The notes beneath the pieces were generated by a model, which had not been told where the DNA came from, did no database searches, and saw nothing but the letters and a program-made list of their open reading frames with translations. From contig NC_062232.1 in assembly GCF_902686445.1 (NCBI RefSeq), forward strand, positions 11,205,105-11,269,104: DNA of 64,000 nucleotides, written 5' to 3'. Shown piece after piece: positions 57,330-64,000 of the stretch. The number at the start of each line of letters is the position of its first letter. Positions within the stretch are counted from its first letter, which is position 1. The translations under genes were made by a program, and so were the position numbers. The DNA comes from Sciurus carolinensis (Eukaryota; Chordata; Mammalia; Rodentia; Sciuridae).

Positions 57330-57540
57330 TAATAATAACACCTACTACTTCTGTGGTGCTTACAATGTGTCCAGCGCTATTCTGAGAGCTTGTTATATAA
57401 AAGGACACTTAATCCTTACAGAAATCCTATTTTATGGATGAGAAAACTGATTCACAGAGAAATTAAGTGACTTGCTCAATACTGCACAGCTAGTTCATGG
57501 CAGGTATTCTAACTCAGTCTCCAGAGTTCACACAGGTAAG
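57330..57540 (+). repeat. MIR SINE
   Basis: 'gtgcttacaatgtgtccagc', 'gctattctgagagcttgtta', 'ttatggatgagaaaactgat', 'ttaagtgacttgctcaatac' and 'cacagctagttcatggcagg' are MIR landmarks in consensus order. Confidence 0.88.
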
Positions 57541-58929
57541 TATTGACCCGTCCTGCTTCTAGAAATCCAAATTAATGCTACTCGAGGTTCCAAGAGGCTC
57601 TTATTATTAAAATGCTCTCAAATCAAAGAGAATATAATTTACTTTAGAGGTTCTATTTGACAAAAAGAAACAATAGAGGCCAGCAGCTACCAAGACATTA
57701 TTTTAAAAAGCTAAAACATTACCTCTGGTCTCTAATTCCTGGTTGCAATTGTAACACCACATGGTCTGCTGCTTGGAAATGCTTTAAAATGTCCTGCCTG
57801 TAATTAGAACCGGCTTCAACCTTAAAATTGACTTGTGTTTCTATAAATGAAAAACATTTGTAAAACTCTAAAGATTCATGATATTGCTGGCTTTGCTTAT
57901 CTGTTAAATCACTGGTCTGATTTTTCTTTTTAGCTGCAGACAGCTCAAGTCTTTTTCTAAATGAAATCTTACAGATATTTCCAATATACGCAACTGGACA
58001 GTCCTGTGCTTTGGCTAAAATGGAGGGGAACTACCTGCTTTCCACCATCCACTCCCTGAAAGTTATGTCCCTAGAATCCTAGAAACAATGAAAAATACCA
58101 CATGGGACAAAGGGAACAGTTTCACATCTGCATTAACTCAGTTCCCCTTAGACCTCTCTGCCTGACACTATTCTCAGTGATGTCCTAACTCCAGGAAGGA
58201 CTGACTCCAGGAAGGCCTCACAGGATGTTAACTCTCCTCTGCAGACCGGAAGAGAGGAAAGTTTCCACAAGCAGCTGAAAAGGGCACTGTTCAATGCTGG
58301 GAAAAACAAAAACGGGTCACAGAAACACAAAGAAAGGTCATTTCCAACTAAGGCAAAGTAAGCAAGAGGCCTATCAGAGGGTAGAGAGCATCAGCTATGC
58401 TTAACGGAGAGAGAACATGGATATTTTCTTTCTTCAATTACTTCTGTGTGCACTGGAAATACAAAGCAAAAGACATGGGATAGGCAAAAAACTGAGGTTA
58501 TAGTGCTAAATAAAGAAAAAATAGTAAATCCCAACCAATAATCATAACCAATCTGTTAACCATGTAATACATCCTATTGAGTAGTAGTTAGTAGCCACCG
58601 CCAAGGCATTATCCTCATGGGTACACCTAAAATGTTCAAATTAAAATACTAATGAGTTAGTATTTAAAATAATTTTAAGTGCTGGTGGCCTGCTGGGAGA
58701 ATGACAAAGTAGTTCCCAAGATCTTCATGCTCTCGTGGCCAGGTGCCATGTGTCCAGACCCTTCACAGATCCCCTCAGATCCTTTTAACCATTTCTGTAT
58801 CCTCTCCAGCCCCAAAATCTGTGGCCGCAGCCAATGACTAATGGAGGAGGGAGAATGAAAGTCCAACTTCCTTGCCTGGGGTGGGTAAGGACAACTCTGA
58901 ACCATTTGCATCTTCCACCATCCCCAGCA

Positions 58930-59104
58930 GGATTAGGTTAAAGTCACCCTCTTCAGGACTTTGCCTGAGATGGCGCCCTTGCTTGGCTTCCTCCCCAACT
59001 GTGTCCTGGTTCCTTTTACTATTCCCAGGAGCACTTCCTTTAAAATCACTTGCACAGGAGTCTGCATCTCAGGGTGTGCTTCTGGGAAACCCCACCTAAG
59101 ACAG
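58930..59104 (+). repeat. Unassigned old LTR-like repeat
   Basis: 'cttgcttggcttcctcccca', 'actgtgtcctggttcctttt', 'aaaatcacttgcacaggagt' and 'ccacctaagacagc'. It shares wording with the reversed copies at 21590-21830 and 60785-60860. ORFs of 60-75 codons cross it on both strands without a domain. Confidence 0.5.
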
Positions 59105-59338
59105 CATGCTACCCAGCTCACCATTACCTCAGATTGGCTCGTGTGAGGACATCAGCCTCCCCAGCAAGTGGTTTCAGTGTGCAATCGCACAATGCTTGCC
59201 ACGGCTCTTTCCTCCCATAAATATGTCCTTAATGTTCAGCCTCAACTGATTTGATGTGAACAAAACGGTGGGGCCCTAAACCTAAATAGTATAAAGTCTC
59301 AGTTGAGAAGAATACACAGGACATGTTGTGTATGGGTT

Positions 59339-59379
59339 AAATAAATGGTCACATTAACTTGTTAAAAAAAAAAAAAAAA
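59339..59379 (+). pseudogene. Retrocopy-like 3' end, parent unknown
   Basis: AAATAAA at about 59339-59345 is followed 18 nt later by 19 A residues at 59363-59381, the spacing of a polyadenylated mRNA end. No SINE or L1 wording precedes it. I could not recognise a protein in the 250 bases upstream in any frame, so it may be only the 3' UTR part of a processed transcript or a chance A run. Confidence 0.35.
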
Positions 59380-59851
59380 AACCTCTGTATACTGCAGAAG
59401 TGTGCTTTCCTTACTTACTAAGTAGGTCATAAATAATCTACATAAATCTTTGTGGAACAGAGTTGGTCCTGTTGTTTGTTCCTTTGTTTGTTTCTTAAAG
59501 GCAGCAATCTTATAGTCCCAACAAGTTTTAATTTGAAGCATTAAATAGGCACTACAAGTGGAAGGGATTAGGATAAATCTGCATACATATTAAAACGAAC
59601 CTTGAAAATTGCTTTTCAACCAAATTCTTACATGGCTGTGTTCCCTTGTAATTTGCTTAACTGTATGGGTTTGCACATAGCAAAAAATTTATGGGTTCCC
59701 TCAGGTTGTACTTATTCTGATGCCTCTGAAGCAAGTTCATCCCTTGAGACACAAACTATAATGAACCCAGTAAAAGCTGACAATGCAGATGGTGCCAGTC
59801 TTATGTCATCTCATCCGTCACATTTCCCAGACACGCAACAGCATGGCTTAC

Positions 59852-60058
59852 CTTTATTCCCAGGGCTTCTCCAGAAATGACAGCAATCGTCACACCATCC
59901 TTACTGGGCTTGGGGATCTCTTCACTTTTCAGCTCCTGGTACTGTGGCTCCACCATCTTCTCTGAGCTTCTCAAATTAACCCACAGTTGCAGACCATGGG
60001 CTGGCTCCTCAGAGCAAGGCATCTCAGCATGCAGAATGCCCCGGCCTGCGGTCATCCA
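59852..60058 (-). CDS. PIR: PIR coding exon, residues 92-160 (iron site)
   Basis: The reverse complement after acceptor GATGTTTGCAG encodes WMTAGRGILHAEMP...GEALGIK and ends at donor AAAG|GTAAGC (59852/59851). It is 207 nt, exactly 69 codons. Pirin is a nuclear cupin protein that binds Fe and modulates NF-kB p65 and Bcl-3 complexes in a redox-dependent way; a quercetinase activity is also reported for the family. The N-terminal cupin's ligands are His56, His58, His101 and Glu103; His101 and Glu103 (in ILHAEM) are seen here intact. The only change from my recollection of the human exon is Ile149 for Val. The 87-codon ORF over it runs past both splice sites and overstates the exon. Confidence 0.98.
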
Positions 60059-60784
60059 CTGCAAACATCAAACCAAGAAGATAGAGAAGTAGCCCAGCCC
60101 CTAACACATTTACAGGTGAGATGATTACAACATCATCTCTAAGTGATGCATCTGACAGGTGTGCTCTCACAGTCCTTGGGCAATTTGAGAAATAATAAAC
60201 ATCAGTGAAAATGGCTGGAGCTCTTTCCAGTTTTCCAAATGCTTCTTCATTTGAAATCAAAGAATCAGAAAGGGAATTCCCGCACATGGAAGAATCCTCT
60301 CCAGGATATCCCTGAGTGTTAGGGAAATACAACTTAAATGAAGAAAGCAGTATTGGGCAGGGGGAGAAGTCAACCAGCAAAGCAGTTTCAACACAGGCCT
60401 GAACCAATCTGACAAGGAACTCTGGAGTTGAGATGAACCTTTAGGACTATCCCAAGTTGGGACAAGGTGGCCAACCTTGGGAAAGGAGGGATGGAGCAAT
60501 GAGCCACCAGCAGCCAGTATGCCCAGCACCAGGAATATATATGTGTGGGTCTAAATATATATGTGGAAGCTCTCAGTATCCACTACACCATCGATAACTG
60601 ACTTGTGACTTTGGTCGCCCAATTCCAATAAAGGAAGAATCACTACTTGGGAGACGTAGTTATTGCCTCCACTGCTGAGCAGTGTTTATTTCTTTATTAA
60701 GAGCATATTAGGAGCTAGCTCTAGAAACTAACCTTGGAACCTGGGAGTGAAGGGATGGAGCCTTATGGGTACATTTCCTGCTTG

Positions 60785-60860
60785 TCTTAGCTTGGGTTCT
60801 GCCACAGAAGAACCTGAGACAAGGGCCTATCTGCAGGTAGATTATTTGGAAAGTGATGTA
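60785..60860 (-). repeat. Unassigned old LTR-like repeat, minus
   Basis: 'tgtcttagcttgggttctgc', 'gaagaacctgagacaagggc' and 'gcaggtagattatttggaaa' are the reverse of the repeat at 58930-59104. Confidence 0.45.
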
Positions 60861-61169
60861 GAAGCATAAGTGAAGAAGATAGGCAGGGCAGAAAGCCAAA
60901 GAGCAGTGTTAATGAACAGGTTATATCTGTGGACACCTGGGACTCAATGCCACTGGGGACCATGGAAATACATTTTAGAGTTACTGCATGGAGGAGAGGG
61001 GAATCTAGGACATTTTGATTCCCATTTCCATCCCTCAACGACTAAGAGTTCTAATGGGCATGTTATAGTCCTGGCACATCTGGGCTGCCCAGTACATGGG
61101 CTGGAGAAAGCCCTCAGGGAGAGTAGCAGCACTGGAGATGGGGTGCTGTGTACATACATAAGAACTGTC

Positions 61170-61598
61170 CAATGGAATATTACTCTGCCATAAAGAATGA
61201 TAAAATTATGGCATTTGCAGGCAAATGGATGAAATTGGAGAATATCATGCTAAGTGAGATAAGCCAATCTCAAAAAACCAAAGGACGAATGATCTCGCTG
61301 ATAAGCGGATGATGACATATAATGGGGGGTGGGAGGGGTTAGCGTTAGGTTAGGGTTAGGTTTAGGGTTAGGGTTAAGGAAGGGGGCAAGAATGGAGGAA
61401 GGAAGGACTGTATAGAGGGAAAAGAGGGGTGGGGGGGAGGAAAAAATAACAGAATGAATCAAACAACATTACCCTATGTAAATTTATGACTACACAAATG
61501 GTATGACTTTACTCCATGTACAAACAGAGAAACAACATGTATCCCATTTGTTTACAATTAAAAAAATAATAATAAAGTGTTAAATCAACCAAAAAAAA
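61170..61598 (+). mobile_element. 5'-truncated L1 with TTAGGG block
   Basis: The L1 3' end reads 'aatggaatattactctgcca', 'ggatgaaattggagaatatc', 'agtgagataagccaatctca', a G-rich part, 'gactgtatagagggaaaaga' and 'aacaacatgtatcccatttg', then A/T tail. The duplication aagaactgtc lies at 61160-61169 and 61599-61608. Positions 61336-61379 hold about six TTAGGG-like units. It is the same subfamily as 16699-17434, in the opposite orientation. No open ORF2. Confidence 0.92.
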
Positions 61599-63019
61599 AA
61601 GAACTGTCACCATTTGAACTCAGAGGTGGGCCAAGAAGCTACAAGGCAATATCATCTTCCATCCAGTCCTTATTGGAGGAAAAATCCTTAAAGAAACCAT
61701 TGCATAAAATAACTCTTGACTTCACAATTGCACTTGGCACTATGGAGAGAGACAAAGTTCTATGAGAGCAAATAAAGTGGTCCTGCAGTTCAAGGTAGTT
61801 TACCTGAGGGTGAAACCCTCAGGCAGAGTAAGGATTGACTAGGGGAAGGGGCAGCATGTGATAAAGGCTCTGAGGCAAGAAAACCAGTCATATGTTAGAG
61901 ATTTCTTTCTTTCATTAAGTCTAAATAGATTTCTCTCTATCTTCCATTTAACAAGATTGATTAAGTCTGAGATTCAAGATTTTTTGTCTGACAATAGCTA
62001 TTGGTGTTCCTCAAAGACATCCTCCCAATTTTAGGCCTTTTCCTGTTACAGCAACAGTTCATCTTTCCATAGTTCCAATGTCTTTGTTAACCTTTTCACA
62101 TATAACCTAGTTTGGCAATATTTTTCTTAAAATGGCCCACCCATTGAATTTGCAAGGGGAAAAAAAGATTCTCTTTCCTCACTATTTGCTATCTCTGAGG
62201 TCATGGGCATCTTTTTTATTTTTTACTATCTTTAAATCCTTATTCTCCCATTTTTTAAATGAAATAAAAATAATACTTATCTCAATGAGATCCTTCGTGT
62301 GAAAATAAACTGAAAGATACTATGCAATCATCATCCTAACCAAATGTGAAGTTATAATAATAGAAGTGTTGACCAACACCTCACTTATATGGCTGCAGAA
62401 ACAGCCATATGATAAAGTCAATGCAGAGGTCAAACCACTTCCCATGATCTCGACACACGCACTCATCATGTCTACTTTTCCAGACAGGCTCTATTTTATG
62501 TTCTGCTCCGGTGAGAGGTTACTATTGACTTTTCACCACGACTCTTTGTCCTTTTGCTTTTCTGTCTTTAAATTTCCTGTTCTTTGAAACACCATCATTC
62601 AACTATGTGCATTTATCATCCACAAATATATAAATGATCCCAGAAAGTACCTAATACAGAGTTCAGATTTACAAAGATGATTCAAGTAATTCTTGGGAAT
62701 TTTAATTATAATACATCTCAGACAAGACTAGGATGGTGCAGGAGTTTAGGTTATTGTCTTAGGTAACAGTACCTAACCCTGCAAATGAGTTAGACGGTAA
62801 ATAGTAAATCATCTCTAACGCAGCAGAGAGATGGAGAAAGATGAGGACTGAAATCATTGCTGAATTTGGCAATTGGGACATCACAAGTGATCATTGCCTG
62901 AACCACTTCAGAAAAGGTTTGGGAAGGGGCTGCCGAGAGACCAACTCTGATTTCAATGAATGGAGGAAGAAAACGGAGGAAAAGGAAGTTGAGACAGTTA
63001 CTCTTGATTACTCTTTTGA

Positions 63020-63026
<7 letters not shown>

Positions 63027-63051
<25 letters not shown>
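63027..63051 (+). repeat. Poly(A) tract
   Basis: About 24 A residues follow 'gaaaaatgtt'. The 200 bases before it (purine-rich, 'ggaggaagaaaacggagg') look like a decayed dispersed repeat that I cannot name; no AATAAA precedes it. Confidence 0.7.
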
Positions 63052-63284
63052 GATAGGTGGGAATCAGAAAGCAACTGAGGGGGGTCAAAGAAAGCATGAA
63101 AGAGGAATACAAGAGACCTGCCTGCACAGGTTTCCAGGCTGAGTGGAAGGATCCATAAAAAAGGGAGAGGTCAGAAATAGTATAGGGAGAGGACAGAAAG
63201 CATGAATGTACTAGAAATGGTCAAGGTCAAGGACACACACCCAAAGACTACTAAACCATCGCAATCCTTTGCCCGTAGCCATAC

Positions 63285-63368
63285 CTGCAGGTCTCCAGGG
63301 TTCATTTTACCAACATGTCCACAGAAGTCTTCATGGGCCATACTTCCACCATCCAGAAGATAAGATAC
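63285..63368 (-). CDS. PIR: PIR coding exon, residues 64-91
   Basis: The reverse complement after acceptor TTTTTAAAG encodes VSYLLDGGSMAHEDFCGHVG followed by KMNPGDLQ, then donor GTATGG at 63284. It is 84 nt, 28 codons, phase 0 at both ends. It is the central sheet of the N-terminal cupin, following the His56/His58 ligand segment, which must lie in the next exon beyond 64000. Asp69 and Val82 replace human Glu and Thr as I remember them. The acceptor's pyrimidine run is short and purine-mixed (AAAG), a weak-looking site, but the homology is unambiguous. Confidence 0.97.
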
Positions 63369-63429
63369 CTTTAAAAAACAAACAGAAGAAAAAGTAGGCC
63401 TCTGCCTAATTTAAAATCAGATTTTGTTT

Positions 63430-63530
63430 GGTTTCTTATTATTAGCTTATTTGAGTTCCTTATGTATTTTGGATATTAACCCCCTATCATGCTTTGCATA
63501 CCATTTTCTCCTATTTCAAGTTGCTTTCCC
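63430..63530 (-). mobile_element. L1 fragment, inverted 5' part
   Basis: 'tgagttccttatgtattttg' and 'gatattaaccccctatcatg' are the antisense of an L1 ORF2 region. The adjoining 63538-64000 is L1 in sense orientation, so this is probably the inverted 5' piece of one insertion. Confidence 0.7.
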
Positions 63531-63537
63531 AAGGGAA

Positions 63538-64000
63538 AAAAAATGAGCAAAGGACCTGAAAAGACATTTTTCCAAAGAAGACATAAAATGACCAACAGGT
63601 ATAAGTGAAAATGTTCACCATCACTAATTACAAGAGAAATGCAAGTCAAAATCACAATGCAATATGACTTCACAACTGTCAGAATGGCTATTATTAAATG
63701 GCCAGAATATAACAAGTGTTGATGAGGATGTGGAGAAAAGGGAATCCTTATATATTCCTAGTGAGACTGTAAATTGGTAGAGCCATTATGGAAAACAGTA
63801 TGCGCATCCTGAAAAAATTTAAAAACAGAACTATCAAATGATCTAGCAATCTCACTTCTGGATATTCAAATAAAATAAATAAAAATATTGAAAAGATATA
63901 TGCATTCCCACGTTCACTGAAGCACTATTTAGTCAAGAGCTGGAAACAATCTCAGTGCCTACAAATGGATGAATAGATAAAGAAATTGCAATACAGTAGA
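63538..64000 (+). mobile_element. L1 ORF2 3' part, sense, runs off the window
   Basis: 'gacatttttccaaagaagac', 'atgaccaacaggtataagtg', 'gatgaggatgtggagaaaag', 'gccattatggaaaacagtat' and 'tctcacttctggatattcaa' follow the L1 ORF2 C-terminal region. The frame is interrupted, so it is not a working reverse transcriptase. Confidence 0.82.

Larger units (their letters stand above)
37107..59851 (-). other. PIR: PIR intron, 22.7 kb
   Basis: This is the longest intron in the window, between residues 160 and 161 (phase 0). It holds SINE nests, L1 and LTR pieces, MIR and L2 relics and microsatellites. Stretches 37225-37440, 37740-38185, 39265-39395, 39750-41140, 41610-43990, 44310-47430, 47590-47925, 48400-48635, 48850-50455, 50560-50695, 51125-52130, 52215-53215, 53750-54260, 54575-54840, 54960-55730, 55970-56585, 56935-57325, 57545-58925 and 59105-59335 show no exon, promoter or nameable element. 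I see nothing protein-coding in it. Confidence 0.8.
60059..63284 (-). other. PIR: PIR intron, 3.2 kb
   Basis: This intron lies between the residue 64-91 and 92-160 exons (phase 0). It contains a truncated L1 with telomere-like repeats, an unassigned repeat piece, and an A tract at 63027-63051. Stretches 60070-60780, 60865-61155, 61610-63020 and 63055-63280 show no exon. A 127-codon minus-strand ORF at 60024-60407 runs over the upstream splice acceptor and intron; it has no domain and is not a gene. Confidence 0.85.
63369..64000 (-). other. PIR: PIR intron, partial (continues past window)
   Basis: This is the start of the intron that separates residue 63 from 64; its upstream exon is not in the window. 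The first 60 bases (to about 63430) are unique; the rest is L1. Confidence 0.85.

Noticed and set aside
59801..60064. 87-codon minus-strand ORF as a stand-alone gene
   Set aside because: Only residues between the splice sites (60058-59852) match pirin; both ends read into introns and it starts at an internal Met.
60024..60407. 127-codon minus-strand ORF, among the longest in the window
   Set aside because: Lies in a PIR intron and over its acceptor in another frame; composition is ordinary, with no recognisable domain or start context.
1..64000. CRISPR array, operon, phage or bacterial features
   Set aside because: The repeats are eukaryotic SINE/LINE/LTR elements, the coding parts are short spliced exons, and no regular spacer array is present.
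37107..64000. Exons of BMX or ACE2, the next genes on the human X
   Set aside because: I found no exon of either on the plus or minus strand; they should lie beyond the window past the PIR 5' end.

Overview
This window is vertebrate nuclear DNA: about 63 kb of one large split gene, with intron bulk made mostly of interspersed repeats. The repeats point to a rodent, most likely a squirrel (Sciuridae). There are many tRNA-derived ID SINEs reading 'ggctggggagatagctcag...ggttcgatccccagcacc', and many dimeric SINEs with a B1-like 7SL-related half joined to an ID-like half. There are also rodent-type L1 3' ends and MaLR LTRs. The species call is an inference from repeat wording and was not checked by search.

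The gene is PIR (pirin), on the minus strand. Seven coding exons can be read, each with AG/GT splice borders and matching phases. In transcription order they are 63368-63285, 60058-59852, 37106-37022, 22618-22574, 14039-13957, 5454-5388 and 716-604. Together they give residues 64-290 of a 290-residue protein, ending in a TAG stop at 606-604. The exons for residues 1-63 and the PIR promoter must lie beyond position 64000. Iron ligands His101 and Glu103 are present; His56 and His58 lie upstream, outside the window. A PIR polyadenylation signal is at 427-422.

At the left edge, positions 71-1 on the minus strand match the start of VEGFD (FIGF) 5' UTR exon 1 as I recall the human mRNA. PIR and VEGFD are therefore head-to-tail, with about 330 bp between the PIR cleavage region and the VEGFD start. 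This is the arrangement on human Xp22.2, so the locus is very probably X-linked.

The introns hold one processed pseudogene (RPL36A/RPL36AL, 8579-8923, minus), several 5'-truncated L1 insertions (three with clear target-site duplications), solo ERVL-MaLR-type LTRs (two of them nested in older LTRs), ancient hAT, MIR and L2 relics, microsatellites, and some 35 to 40 SINEs, several nested in one another. Two L1 3' ends carry telomere-like TTAGGG blocks at the same internal position.

I found no other protein-coding gene, no CRISPR array, no operon-like structure and no convincing new system. The points most worth a second look are the compact PIR/VEGFD junction, the telomere-like blocks in the L1 3' UTR, the in-frame 45-nt PIR exon, and an unidentified retrocopy-like 3' end at 59339-59379.
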